A stretch of 33,050 nt of DNA from NCBI GenBank assembly GCA_007131285.1, contig SLQV01000212.1, positions 1 to 33,050 on the forward strand, given 5' to 3'. Position 1 is the stretch's first letter. Each line of letters opens with the position of its first letter. Positions 24,675 to 32,991 of the stretch are shown here, one piece after another. This DNA comes from Myxococcales bacterium (GTDB lineage: Bacteria; Myxococcota_A; Polyangia; Polyangiales; SLQV01). A program made the translations under genes and the position numbers. The notes under the pieces were generated by a model. The model did not search any database. It was given only the letters and a program-made list of their open reading frames with translations, and was not told the DNA's origin.

Positions 24675-26686
24675 TAATCCCTATCGGTTTGGGCGCGCGC
24701 TTCAAGTGAGGTCAGGATGACGCTGACCAGGGTATCGAAGTTGGTTTCGAAGTTAAGACTGACGTCCCGGGCGTCTGCGCGCGCTTCGCGTGCGCTGGAC
24801 CAAAAGCGAATGCCGGCAGTTTCGAAGAGCGCTCCGAGGCGTGGATCGAGATCGATGCCGGCTTCGTGAAGCCCTTTGAGCAGCAAGCTGCCCAAACGAA
24901 AGTAACCGAAGCTGCGCCCTGACTGCTCTCGCAGTCGTTGCGCCTCGGTGACGCTGCCGAGCGCGGGCTCGAATGTTCCGGTGCTGACGCGCTTCATGCG
25001 GTCGATTAGTGCTTTGCGGTCAGGACCGGTGCCGAAGTAGGTGGTATCGCCGCTACGCATGGCCGCGAGAAAGTAGCTCGTGCTTGCTTTAGACTGCGTT
25101 GCGTGTCGGCCGCCTTTGGCGGCCGTAGGCGTGGTCTTGGGAAAGGTGAGCGCAAGTAAAAAGTCATCTTTCGAGATCCGCTCTTTGCGTTTAAGGCGTA
25201 CGAACCTCCCCTTTGGCCAGACTTTGGCGAGCGCGTCCTGGCTCAAAATGTCTTCGAGGTAGCGCCTGCTTGCGCGATCCTTGAGAATGTCGAGGACCTG
25301 ATCGACTTGGGTGCGTACGTCTGCAAGGGGCGTTTCAGAAACTGACAGGGTCCATTCTGAGCGCCACGTGTCAACATAGTCTAAAACGAGTGCACTTGGA
25401 CCTGAACCGTGTTTAGTCGCGTCTGCGTCTCTAGGCTCGGCGGCGCCTACTTCGGGATTCGCGTCGCGTTCTTGGCGTTGCAGACCGTGTCCGGTGGCGT
25501 GCACCGTACCGGCGTTTTTCGTGAACGATGCGATAAGCGTCTTGCTGAAGTTGAGTAAGGGTGCAGGCGCTTGGGTGTCCTCAAGGTAGGCAATGAACAA
25601 AGGTCCCAGCGCTGGGCCAGGTTCGACGGGCGCACCCGGAAGCAAGGCAATGGCGCTCGTCGCGTGGCTCGGCAGATTCCAGAAAGCTTCGGGTGCCGCG
25701 CCTTGGGAGGCGAGTGCCTGAATGCTGTGCCGGTACAGCCACGAATCACCCTCGCGGAGGGTCAGGCTTGCTTGCCCGTGAAGAAGGTTGTCCTTGAGCG
25801 TGAGCCGCAGACGGCCCTGTTCTAGGGCCTTGAGATTGTTGCGCCAGCTCGAGACTGTCGTGGGCAATGCCGCGCTTACCTTGGGAAACGCTCGCAGAAG
25901 TGGGGCGATTGGCGACTCGCTATCGCCTTCGATCCATGCAAGCAGGGGCTCGTAGCGGTGCTGGAGGCGGCTTAGATCCACAACGAGGTCGATGTCGCCG
26001 TCGGGAGCGGGCGTCTTGTGAATCCCGGCCCGGAGGTAGTCGATAAGCGCGGGATCCGGGAGGCCACTGATGCCGCAAACCAGGCGGTGGGGTGCGGTGC
26101 CGAGCGCCTCTACGAGCACGCAGCTAGAGCCGACCTGGGTTCGTCGTGTGGTTAACGGTCGCGCATCCTCGTTGACACGAGGCAGCAGCTCAAGCAACGC
26201 GTCCGCATTGGCAACGGGCAGCGCGTAAGCTCCGCGAAGGTCTGGGTCGAGGGCGTCGCCGCTGAGCAACACGCCGAGCCCAACCGTGGCCGATGTCAGG
26301 AACGCATCGGTGAAGCCGGGAATCTGGCTCTCCGCTACCTTCTGCCACTCGAGGCCCGGCACCGCGACGGCGAGGACCTTGTCCGCGAACGTCCCGGGTG
26401 CTGAGATTTGGCCGTAGGCCACCAAATTAGCCGGTGCGTCTGCCTCCTCGGGGGCGGCCTCGGTGGGCAAGACCGCGCGAGTAGGCTCGATGTCTTGTGG
26501 CGCCTGCGGGCGCTGCTCCTTGGCGGCACCGCCGCAGCGAGACAGTCCGACGCCCACGCAAAGCGCGAATGCCACCGCCAGGCCGTGCAGAACGCAGCGC
26601 GGCACACGACGGTGCCCGCATGCGGCGTTGCGGGCGCGCCTATTACGCCCTTGAAACCGGTCTGCCCCCGAATTGGGGACGTCCAT
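24674..26686 (-). CDS. Putative lipoprotein, unknown function
   Basis: Encodes 670 aa from the ATG at 26684-26686. A GTG at 26603-26605, just before the hydrophobic segment VPRCVLHGLAVAFALCVGVG, may be the true start. The segment ends in GLSRC, a possible lipobox. After a Pro/Glu/Ala-rich linker the mature protein is a mixed alpha/beta region of about 550 residues without a recognisable motif. It has weak internal similarity between parts with LADVRTQVDQVLDIL and the flanking LLxxL patterns. Upstream in-frame codons extend to 26833 but are rich in Arg and unlikely to be translated. No operon partner is evident. Confidence 0.75.
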   Translation of the reverse strand: MDVPNSGADRFQGRNRRARNAACGHRRVPRCVLHGLAVAFALCVGVGLSRCGGAAKEQRPQAPQDIEPTRAVLPTEAAPEEADAPANLVAYGQISAPGTFADKVLAVAVPGLEWQKVAESQIPGFTDAFLTSATVGLGVLLSGDALDPDLRGAYALPVANADALLELLPRVNEDARPLTTRRTQVGSSCVLVEALGTAPHRLVCGISGLPDPALIDYLRAGIHKTPAPDGDIDLVVDLSRLQHRYEPLLAWIEGDSESPIAPLLRAFPKVSAALPTTVSSWRNNLKALEQGRLRLTLKDNLLHGQASLTLREGDSWLYRHSIQALASQGAAPEAFWNLPSHATSAIALLPGAPVEPGPALGPLFIAYLEDTQAPAPLLNFSKTLIASFTKNAGTVHATGHGLQRQERDANPEVGAAEPRDADATKHGSGPSALVLDYVDTWRSEWTLSVSETPLADVRTQVDQVLDILKDRASRRYLEDILSQDALAKVWPKGRFVRLKRKERISKDDFLLALTFPKTTPTAAKGGRHATQSKASTSYFLAAMRSGDTTYFGTGPDRKALIDRMKRVSTGTFEPALGSVTEAQRLREQSGRSFGYFRLGSLLLKGLHEAGIDLDPRLGALFETAGIRFWSSAREARADARDVSLNFETNFDTLVSVILTSLEARAQTDRD

Positions 26687-27300
26687 GCGCCGCGCGGGTG
26701 TCGACAAGACGCTGCGCCCGCCCGCCGGGCGTGGCTCTTTGCCCCGAGGTAATAACGAGCGGGTCGCTTGTGCATCGAGACGCTGTGCGGCGTCGAAAAC
26801 GGCAGCCTGGTTCATGCGCGGGCAAAATGACATGCGCGTCCTGCTCTGTCATCCATCCGCGCAGACCGAGCAGCAGTTCTGCGGTCTGCCGTAGCGCATG
26901 TATGGTGTCGTCGCGGTTCAGACCACGCGCGGGCGTATGAAGGTCTGAGGCGTCCGCAAACGCGCTCGATGCCGCGTGACCAGCGCGTTTTCGGGTGCCG
27001 CACAACACAACACGGGTCTCCGCGCCGAGATCATAGAGCGTTGCTTAAGCGTGCAGGGGATCGGGCACGCAAAAAGTCAGCACAAGGGTGCCAGCGGGTG
27101 TTGAGGCCCAAGCGGGAGAGCGGGTTCGGGATTCACGCCCGAACCCTCGGGGGCATGCGGGTAAAATGCCCGCTAAACCGTCAGCAAGTTGCTAGGAGGT
27201 GCGCCGGATCCCGGGCAGGCCTCGCGGCGAGATGAACTCCGCCTAGAGACCAGGTTTGTGGGGGGGCCAGACATGGCTTGCGCGGGCCGGGCACCCGGCT
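26687..27300. other. Intergenic region with decayed MITE copy 3
   Basis: About 610 bp. It contains the diverged mobile element 27045-27184. The rest is without a supported gene: frames on either strand are short, Arg-rich and lack ribosome sites. Confidence 0.5.
27045..27184 (+). mobile_element. MITE copy 3, old and decayed
   Basis: About 140 bp, related along its length to copies 1 and 2. The left end TTAAGCGTGCAGGGGATC aligns with GTAACCGTTCAGGGGGTC, and GCGGGTGTTGAGGCCC aligns with GTGGGCGTTGGGGACCC. The core GGGGGCATGCGGGTAAAATG is almost identical to the young copies. The flanking octamers AGCGTTGC (27037-27044) and CAAGTTGC (27185-27192) share their last five bases, consistent with an eroded 8-bp target duplication. 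Both hairpins persist: GGGTTCGGG/CCCGAACCC (27122-27130/27138-27146) fully paired, and 27149-27156/27166-27173 with one mismatch. Confidence 0.72.
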
Positions 27301-27873
27301 TCATGGCGCTTCCCATAAACCCCAGGTCTGTAGGACGAACCCGGCACTGAAGCGTTCGTGGTCGGCACTTGGGTCTGCGAAGATGGGGCGGAGCTGCTCC
27401 TTCGCGAGCTCATTGAAGTGGCCGTCGTGAGTGGCTCCATGGAAGTAGTAAAGCCTTTCATTGAGCGCGACGCTTAGAACACAGGAACGCGGCCCCTCTT
27501 GAGCGTTGGACACCACGACCGCCCAGTCGCCTGGACGATAAATAAACGCTGTATACGCTGCGTGCTGGTGAGTCCCCGGTGGGTTGATCAGCACTGCCCA
27601 CGCTGTCGCCGTAGCGCGACGGGTGTGCAGGGCCTCGGCGTCTTCGTGACGCGTTGGGCATGTGTCGTTTAGTTCCTCGAGGATCGCGACCAGCGTCTCG
27701 CGACTCTCGGGTTCAAGCTTGCTCCAAAGGATAGAGGAGCCGCCCTCGTACGCTTTGGTACTCGACGTCGTTTGCGCCTCGTTCTCCGTGCTTTGGGCGC
27801 ATGCGCAGAGCGCCAGCGCCACAACGAGTCCGGTGATGCTAAGCGTGCTGCGTCCTGCGCATTTCATTGCCAT
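27301..27873 (-). CDS. Small lipoprotein, unknown function
   Basis: Encodes 190 aa. The signal peptide ends in ALCAC, with a probable lipidated C25. The mature region has two more Cys, in NDTCPTRHEDAEALHTRR and GPRSCVLS. It also has a run of aromatic residues, YTAFIYRPGDWAVVVSN and LYYFHGATHDGHF, suggesting a compact beta domain. No family was recognised. ATG 27873 or the ATG two codons later could serve as start; neither has a clear ribosome site. Divergent from the class IV aminotransferase gene. Confidence 0.8.
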   Translation of the reverse strand: MAMKCAGRSTLSITGLVVALALCACAQSTENEAQTTSSTKAYEGGSSILWSKLEPESRETLVAILEELNDTCPTRHEDAEALHTRRATATAWAVLINPPGTHQHAAYTAFIYRPGDWAVVVSNAQEGPRSCVLSVALNERLYYFHGATHDGHFNELAKEQLRPIFADPSADHERFSAGFVLQTWGLWEAP

Positions 27874-28086
27874 GCTGCGACGCTACCGCCAAGCACGGTC
27901 CCATGCACGTTGGCGACAGGGTCTTTGTCGTAAAGTGTCCGTCTTTTTCGATAAAATAGCGGTGAGCGCGCAAGCTACTGAGTGATCGCGCGCGCTTCGC
28001 ATGCCCAGAGATGCGCGCCATGGACATGCTGGTGCTAGGGCGCAATCTTGTTGAGACCGTTGCCACGGCACTACGGCGCCACCACA

Positions 28087-28108
28087 CCACGGAACCACGG
28101 AACCACGG
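28087..28108. repeat. CCACGGAA short tandem repeat
   Basis: Two full CCACGGAA units (28087-28094, 28095-28102) and a partial CCACGG (28103-28108), with related CCACGG/CTACGG words just upstream, 50-70 bp before the aminotransferase start. Could vary in copy number or be a binding site. Confidence 0.6.
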
Positions 28109-28156
28109 CACGTCTCTCCTTGACCGCAAGCGCTGCTTCGCCAAAGTGCGCCTCTT

Positions 28157-29032
28157 ATGGAGGATGCCGATGCGCTCGCTTGGTGTGATGGGCAGGTGTG
28201 CGCTGCAAAAACGGTGCGGATAGGTCCGCTGGATCGCAGCTTTCTCTACGGTGATTCCGTATTCGAGGTGTTTCGGACTTATGGCGGGAATCCCTGTCAG
28301 CTGGAGGCCCATGTGGCGCGTCTTGAGGCCTCGGCCACCCAGCTCCGTTTCGTTGAGGTTCCACCGCGTACGGAGCTGATGGTGGCGGGCGCGACGCTGA
28401 GCGCGTCGGCCTACGCCCACTTTGGGCGCGACGTATATATCAGGCTGCTGCTCAGCCGGGGCAGTGGTCCGATTCGCTACCAGCTCGACGATCTTGGCGC
28501 TCCGTGTCTCCTAGGCCTCGCGCTTCCGCTGAGCCCGCCGGATCCCGCGCTCTATCGGATCGGCGCCGCGCTGCGATCGATGCAGGTCTGGCGACCCGCA
28601 GACAACGTTTTCGCGTTGCACACGAAATCCAGCAACTACCTGCCACATATCATGGCGCTTGATGAGGCGCGCCGGGCCGGGGCCGACGATGCCCTTGTGC
28701 TCGGCCCGCAGGGAGAAGTCCTCGAAGGCTCCACCAGCAACGTGTTTTGGGCGCGCCGAGGCGAACTGTTTACGCCAACTTCCCGCTTGCCCATCCTCGA
28801 CGGCATCACGCGCAGGACGGTTCTGGGGTGCATTGAGCGGGCAGGACTTACGCTCCACGAGGGGGTGTATTTCCCCTGCGACATTTACGCTGCCGACGAA
28901 GTGTTTATCACCTCGTCGATTCGCGAAGTGCTGCCTATCACGGTCCTCGATGGCAGGCCCGTCGGCCAAGGCGCGCCCGGTCCTTTCTCCCAACACCTGC
29001 TCGAAGCCTATCGGAACGAGGTCTGCAACTAG
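28157..29032 (+). CDS. Class IV PLP-dependent aminotransferase (IlvE/Dat/PabC fold)
   Basis: Encodes 291 aa. The fold-type IV pattern is clear: DRSFLYGDSVFEVFRTYGG (26-44), PLP lysine K157 in HTKSSNYLP, the glutamate loop LEGSTSNVF (189-197) and LDGITRR (214-220). Members include branched-chain aminotransferase, D-amino-acid aminotransferase and aminodeoxychorismate lyase. EGSTSNVF occurs in the last two more than in IlvE, but the KSSNYLP segment is ambiguous, so I leave substrate open. A lyase role would fit folate synthesis, but the pterin gene is 5 kb away. The ATG at 28157 gives the normal N-terminus; no Shine-Dalgarno sequence. gpmA follows 108 bp downstream. Confidence 0.92.
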   Translation: MEDADALAWCDGQVCAAKTVRIGPLDRSFLYGDSVFEVFRTYGGNPCQLEAHVARLEASATQLRFVEVPPRTELMVAGATLSASAYAHFGRDVYIRLLLSRGSGPIRYQLDDLGAPCLLGLALPLSPPDPALYRIGAALRSMQVWRPADNVFALHTKSSNYLPHIMALDEARRAGADDALVLGPQGEVLEGSTSNVFWARRGELFTPTSRLPILDGITRRTVLGCIERAGLTLHEGVYFPCDIYAADEVFITSSIREVLPITVLDGRPVGQGAPGPFSQHLLEAYRNEVCN

Positions 29033-29140
29033 CTTCCGCTCGAGACTCGAGTCGCAACGCGCGGCAGGAGGGGCAGTTGAAGTCGGCGGCTCGATGTCTC
29101 GCCCTTGAGTCGTCGGGCACACGGCGCTAGGACGCTAGGT

Positions 29141-29833
29141 ATGCCAGGAACGTTAGTACTGCTTCGTCACGGTGAGTCGCAGTGGAATTTAGAGAACCGC
29201 TTTACGGGCTGGGCAGATGTGCCCCTTACCGAGAACGGCCGCAGAGAAGCCAGCGCCGCGGGCGAACTGCTCAAGCGGCACAAGCTTGCCTTCGACGCGG
29301 TGCACACTTCGGTGCTGGTGCGGGCGATCAAAACCGCGAACCTCGCACTCGAAAGTGCGGAACAGCAATACCTGCCAGTCACGCGCACTTGGCGCTTAAA
29401 CGAACGTCACTACGGCGCGCTGCAGGGGCTAAACAAAGCCGAGACAGCAGAGAAGCATAGTCCTGAACAAGTACAGATCTGGCGCAGATCTTACGCGACA
29501 CCGCCGCCTGCGCTCGCGTTAGATGACTCTCGTCATCCTCGATTCGACCCGCGTTACGCGGCGCTGCCCAGTGAATGCTTGCCAGGAGCTGAGTGTCTCA
29601 AGGATACGCTCGAGCGCATGCTTCCCTATTGGCAGGACCAGCTTGCCCCTGCGCTTAAGACTGGACAGTCTGTGCTGGTGGTCGCTCATGGAAATTCGCT
29701 GCGCGCACTGGTTAAGCACCTGAATCGCATCAGCGATGCCGACATTATGGAGCTCAATATCCCCACAGGAAAGCCGTGGCGCTTCAAGCTCGACAGCGAT
29801 TTGAAGCCCGAACAATCCGGTTACCTCGAGTAA
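29141..29833 (+). CDS. gpmA: 2,3-bisphosphoglycerate-dependent phosphoglycerate mutase
   Basis: Encodes 230 aa. It interconverts 3-phosphoglycerate and 2-phosphoglycerate in glycolysis and gluconeogenesis in the cytoplasm. The phosphohistidine is H10 in [10 protein letters not shown], with catalytic E88 in [14 protein letters not shown] and H182 in [14 protein letters not shown]. The substrate-loop sequence [15 protein letters not shown] (19-33) and IPTGKPWRF near the end are typical of GpmA rather than the short phosphatase relatives. The start ATG 29141 follows AGGA/TAGGT; an upstream start at 29105 adds 12 residues not seen in the family. A hairpin lies 8 nt after the stop. Confidence 0.96.
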   Translation: MPGTLVLLRHGESQWNLENRFTGWADVPLTENGRREASAAGELLKRHKLAFDAVHTSVLVRAIKTANLALESAEQQYLPVTRTWRLNERHYGALQGLNKAETAEKHSPEQVQIWRRSYATPPPALALDDSRHPRFDPRYAALPSECLPGAECLKDTLERMLPYWQDQLAPALKTGQSVLVVAHGNSLRALVKHLNRISDADIMELNIPTGKPWRFKLDSDLKPEQSGYLE

Positions 29834-29840
29834 AAATCAA

Positions 29841-29878
29841 GTTGGGTCAGGGCGTCGCCGTCGCGCCACCGACTCAAC
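29841..29878 (-). terminator. Convergent terminator between gpmA and CAP gene
   Basis: GTTGGGTC (29841-29848) pairs with GACTCAAC (29871-29878) with one G-U pair, and GGCG (29851-29854) with CGCC (29864-29867) inside. On the minus strand the stem is followed by TTGATTTTTA, a U-rich tail, so it is a good intrinsic terminator for the CAP gene; in the other direction no U-tract follows. Confidence 0.65.
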
Positions 29879-29892
29879 ACCGCTGAGAGTCG

Positions 29893-30534
29893 CTAACGCG
29901 CGACCGCTAGCAGCGTCCAAAAGTACGTGAGCCGCGTTCCAGGTCGAACGCAGCGGCCTATCCCAGCGAGGGAATAGTCCGGGCCAAGCATGTTCTGCCG
30001 ATGGCCATCGCTAGCGAACCACTGCTCGAAGGTAGCGTCTCCGCTAGCTGAGCCGGCTGCAAGATTTTCCGCTCCTGCAACTCGGCCGTCGCATGCCGGT
30101 TCGAAGCCCGCAGCACACATGCGCTCGACAAACGTCGAGCCGTCAGGTCCGGTGTGCGAAAGTACTTCTTCGTTCGCGAGCACGCACGCGAAGTCCCGAG
30201 CCGCACGCACAAGCGACGCCTCCGCAGCAAGCGGCTCGAGTGACGCCTGCACCCGGAGTTCATTGATGCGCGCAAGAGCTGCTTGCTCCTCAGCTTCGAG
30301 CGCGGCGGGGTCTGTCGCCGCGCGCCCTTGCGCCGCTGGCGAGCTGCGCACCGCATCATCGGCGCCGCAGCCCGTGGTGGAGCCAATGAGGTTCATGGTG
30401 CCGAGGACGGCGGCGCACGCTGCGAGCGTGCTCAGCATTCTCGACCGCCACGCGTCGCCTAAAGCCAGCGCGTTCCGCCGATCAGCGCGATGCGTAGACG
30501 CGCGCGGTGTTGGATTGTTACATTGGTTCACCAT
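29893..30534 (-). CDS. CAP-domain (SCP/PR-1) lipoprotein
   Basis: Encodes 213 aa. An N-terminal hydrophobic segment, MLSTLAACAAVLGTMNLIG (33-51), ends in a possible lipobox STTGC. The CAP domain follows, with LSHTGPDGSTFVERM, AGAENLAAGS, FASDGHRQNMLGPDYSLAGIG and a final YFWTLLAVA strand, all standard for the family. Bacterial CAP proteins are secreted and poorly understood. The ATG at 30534 is favoured since the n-region then has basic residues; ATG 30438 is possible. TACAAT (30541-30546, minus strand) stands 6 nt before the 30534 start, suggesting a leaderless mRNA. A U-tailed hairpin follows. Confidence 0.88.
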   Translation of the reverse strand: MVNQCNNPTPRASTHRADRRNALALGDAWRSRMLSTLAACAAVLGTMNLIGSTTGCGADDAVRSSPAAQGRAATDPAALEAEEQAALARINELRVQASLEPLAAEASLVRAARDFACVLANEEVLSHTGPDGSTFVERMCAAGFEPACDGRVAGAENLAAGSASGDATFEQWFASDGHRQNMLGPDYSLAGIGRCVRPGTRLTYFWTLLAVAR

Positions 30535-30540
30535 GCCTAG

Positions 30541-30546
30541 ATTGTA
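30541..30546 (-). promoter_or_regulatory. -10 element of the CAP-domain gene
   Basis: TACAAT on the minus strand, 6 nt before the ATG at 30534. No convincing -35. Transcription from it would start at or next to the start codon. Confidence 0.4.
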
Positions 30547-30758
30547 CGCTGGAGTCAGCGTCGCAGCGAGCCAACCCCCTGACTTCCTTGCGTCACGTCG
30601 CGGGCACTACGCGTCTACCCGGTCCCGATAAGGCTACGGTCGAGGCGCGCCCATTTAGACCCTTCAGTCTAAGGCCGATCCTCGGTCATCCTACGCGCGC
30701 CGCTTGCAAAGCATCTTGCACTCATCAAGGCAGAACAAGCCACCGGGGGCGTGGCTGC

Positions 30759-30816
30759 GGGTTCCGCCGGGGATCTCGGGCGGAATCCCCAGCTGGGTTT
30801 TACAGCGCGGCGCTGT
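30759..30816. repeat. Cluster of three palindromes
   Basis: GGGTTCCGCC (30759-30768) pairs with GGCGGAATCC (30779-30788) with one G-U. CCCAGCTGGG (30788-30797) is a perfect palindrome followed by TTTT. ACAGCGCGGCGCTGT (30802-30816) is a 7-bp palindrome around one base. These follow one another with almost no gap, 100 bp before the MITE. Confidence 0.65.
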
Positions 30817-30907
30817 GCCCAGCGCGGGGGAGGGGGAGAGGGCCTTGCCGACGTGGCCCCGGCGCGCGCCGCCGTCGGTTGCCACTTGATGCAGGCTCAA
30901 TCTGCCT

Positions 30908-30915
30908 CTTCGTCG
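30908..30915. repeat. Target site duplication, left flank of MITE copy 2
   Basis: CTTCGTCG, repeated exactly at 31076-31083. Confidence 0.9.
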
Positions 30916-31075
30916 GTAACTGTTCAGGGGGGCATTTTACACGCATGCCCCCGGGTTTTCGGGAGTAAATCCCGCAAACCCTCCCCCAAAAAACCTAAAG
31001 CCGGCAAGCGGGGCCCCAGCGCCCACTTGCTTCTTTCCGCAGCGTTTTTACTTTTTGGACCCCCTGAACGGTTAC
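30916..31075 (-). mobile_element. MITE copy 2, inverted relative to copy 1, perfect 8-bp TSD
   Basis: A 160-bp element in the opposite orientation to copy 1. Terminal sequences are GTAACTGTTCAGGGGGG (30916-30932) and CCCCCTGAACGGTTAC (31060-31075). The flanks are an exact 8-bp duplication, CTTCGTCG, at 30908-30915 and 31076-31083. It is nearly identical to copy 1 except for a small internal deletion next to the Gly/Thr-like G-run segment (copy 1 has extra bases around 265-285). Two abutting hairpins are kept: 30928-30935/30945-30952 and 30953-30963/30971-30981. Confidence 0.9.
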
Positions 31076-31083
31076 CTTCGTCG
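31076..31083. repeat. Target site duplication, right flank of MITE copy 2
   Basis: CTTCGTCG, exact copy of 30908-30915, directly after the terminal GTTAC. Confidence 0.9.
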
Positions 31084-31185
31084 GATTACGCCTTGTGCGC
31101 TGCAACGGAAGGCCAACGCCGTCCTGCGCGTATCTGTCCATGGTGCAGCTCGCTATTCTAGGCGCTGCGCCGGGGGCGTCAGCGG

Positions 31186-32991
31186 TCACTCGCAGGGTGT
31201 TTCCGTCAAGGGCTGATCGGCGAGCGCTAAGGCGCTGTCGTTCGTGGAGTACGTCAACGTGGCGGTTCCGGGGGCGCGGCTCTCGGCGACAGCGAAGCAT
31301 CGCGGCAACCCGTGGGGCTGGCTGATGCGCAGATGTGTCGCCGCGCTAGGCCGCGGTGGTAGGGAGATGGCCGCGCCTGTCTGGCTACCGCGGCCCTGCT
31401 GCGCATGCCAACTTTGGGGCGTGTGGAGGGGCATGAGGGCCTGCGAACCCGGCGTCGCAGCCGGCTGCGATGCCATCCAGGCTGCACTTAGACCCGCGCT
31501 TTGCGCGGTAGCGCGCAGCCGCAGCAGGGCGTGGGGTGGAGTGGCACTGGCTTCACTTAGCAATACCGTTACGCTGGCAGCGCTTTGTACGTCGGCGCTC
31601 GACGTATTTCCCAGCCTGAGTTGGGCAATATCTAGGGCGCCATCTCCGTTAAAATCGCCGGCTACCACGCTATGGATAAAGCCCGAAGGTAACGCGACTT
31701 GGGGTTTTAAGGGCCGAAAGTGCACGCGTTCGCCGTCACGCATGCCGTAAAGGATTTTGCTTTCAACCTGCTTGAGCCGATGCACCCAGAAGTGTGGGTC
31801 ATTTTGGCCAACTACCAGGTCGCTTTTGCCGTCACCGTTGAGGTCGACGAGGAGAGGGCCCCAGCCAGCCGCAAGCGAAAAAAGGCCCGCAGTGTGGGCC
31901 TCGGACGCGTAGATCCGGGGCGCCGTGGCGCGGAGCAGCGCGTGCCCTTGATAAAACGCGCGCGTTTCGCCTTTGGGACGTGAGCGCAAAATCGGCGGGT
32001 AGGTGCTGCCCTCGTTTGTGAAGAACAGGGTCGCACGTCCGCTACCGTCGAGATCCGCCGCAGCGATGCCGCGAAAAGTTGCCTGCTCGTCGCCGATATC
32101 GGCGGGCCTGAAGCCACGGCCGTCGCCGTAGGCCACGATAGGAGCGCTGGCTTGTGCCGCCACCGCAAGGTCGAGGATGCCATCGGCATCTGCATCGACG
32201 GCGAGTAGGTGCAGCGTTCCGGGGGTATGAAAGACTTCCCGCGGAGGCCCAAACGGCGGCGCGTCCTCGCCTGAGTTGAGGCCGCGCAACACGCGCACGG
32301 GGCATGGTCCTGTCTCTGCCACGCAGCCTACCGCGATATCCACTCTCCCGTTTCCATCAAAGTCTCCCCAGGTAAGCGCGGTCAAGCGCTCTGCGCGGGG
32401 GGCGGTCCAGAGGGTACGCACTCTAAACGTATCAAAGCCGGTTGCGGTTTCGCTGAAGGTCCAAGCGAGGAGAGCGTCGTCCCGCAGTGCTAGCCAGTGA
32501 TGGCGGTCATCGCCCCGGTACCAACCCGCGACGGCGCGCATTTCCCCCGCGCCGCTCGCACTTGCGTTCGATGAAGACGCGTGGCTATGGCGCTCCGAGG
32601 GCGCGGTTGGCAGGGGCAGGGGGTGCCGCGTTAGAACGCCGGCCCGGTAACATAAGATAACGGGCTCAACGGCACCCGCGACTAGGCAGTCACCTGCTGG
32701 GTGGTTGACAACGCCGAGGGCCGCGAGAGGTAGCGCTGGATCCGTTAGTGCAACGTCGAGTGGTGCGCTGAGAGCCTCGGGCCGGAAAACCGGCACCCCT
32801 TCTGCGGCCTTGGGTAGGCGCTCTGACGGATAGAGTGCGCTGGTCAAAACCAGACCAGTGACCCACACTGCAAGGGTCGCGCCCCCTACGATCACAAGCT
32901 TGCGGCCCGAGATTGGGGCGCGCGCCCGCTCCGGTGCCTCGCTGTGGTTTGTGCTGCTTTTCTGCTCCCCCATGCTCGCGCGATTGTTCAT
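31186..32991 (-). CDS. FG-GAP/VCBS-repeat membrane-anchored protein
   Basis: Encodes 601 aa. A cytoplasmic N-terminus of 30 residues, Gln/Ser/Arg-rich, leads to one membrane anchor (31-52), so most of the protein is external. At least five calcium-loop repeats are seen: DFDGNGRVDIAVG (210-222), DADADGILDLAV (267-278), DLDGSGRATLFF (313-324), DLNGDGKSDLVVG (383-395) and DFNGDGALDIAQL (446-458). These make a beta-propeller of the FG-GAP/VCBS type. The C-terminal 130 residues are less conserved and may resemble an ASPIC/UnbV module (HALLRLRATAQSAG). Family members act in adhesion or cell-surface binding; no specific ligand is inferred. The start ATG lacks a clear ribosome site; a second ATG follows six codons later. 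Confidence 0.9.
   Translation of the reverse strand: MNNRASMGEQKSSTNHSEAPERARAPISGRKLVIVGGATLAVWVTGLVLTSALYPSERLPKAAEGVPVFRPEALSAPLDVALTDPALPLAALGVVNHPAGDCLVAGAVEPVILCYRAGVLTRHPLPLPTAPSERHSHASSSNASASGAGEMRAVAGWYRGDDRHHWLALRDDALLAWTFSETATGFDTFRVRTLWTAPRAERLTALTWGDFDGNGRVDIAVGCVAETGPCPVRVLRGLNSGEDAPPFGPPREVFHTPGTLHLLAVDADADGILDLAVAAQASAPIVAYGDGRGFRPADIGDEQATFRGIAAADLDGSGRATLFFTNEGSTYPPILRSRPKGETRAFYQGHALLRATAPRIYASEAHTAGLFSLAAGWGPLLVDLNGDGKSDLVVGQNDPHFWVHRLKQVESKILYGMRDGERVHFRPLKPQVALPSGFIHSVVAGDFNGDGALDIAQLRLGNTSSADVQSAASVTVLLSEASATPPHALLRLRATAQSAGLSAAWMASQPAATPGSQALMPLHTPQSWHAQQGRGSQTGAAISLPPRPSAATHLRISQPHGLPRCFAVAESRAPGTATLTYSTNDSALALADQPLTETPCE

Larger units (their letters stand above)
30535..31185. 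other. Intergenic region with MITE copy 2 and palindrome cluster
   Basis: About 650 bp. It holds the -10 of the CAP gene, three successive palindromes between 30759 and 30816, and the 160-bp mobile element 30916-31075. Open frames crossing this stretch read through the mobile element and are not believed to be genes. Confidence 0.55.

Noticed and set aside
30507-30968. 153-codon plus-strand frame
   Set aside because: It runs from inside the CAP gene promoter into the mobile element; composition is that of non-coding GC-rich DNA.
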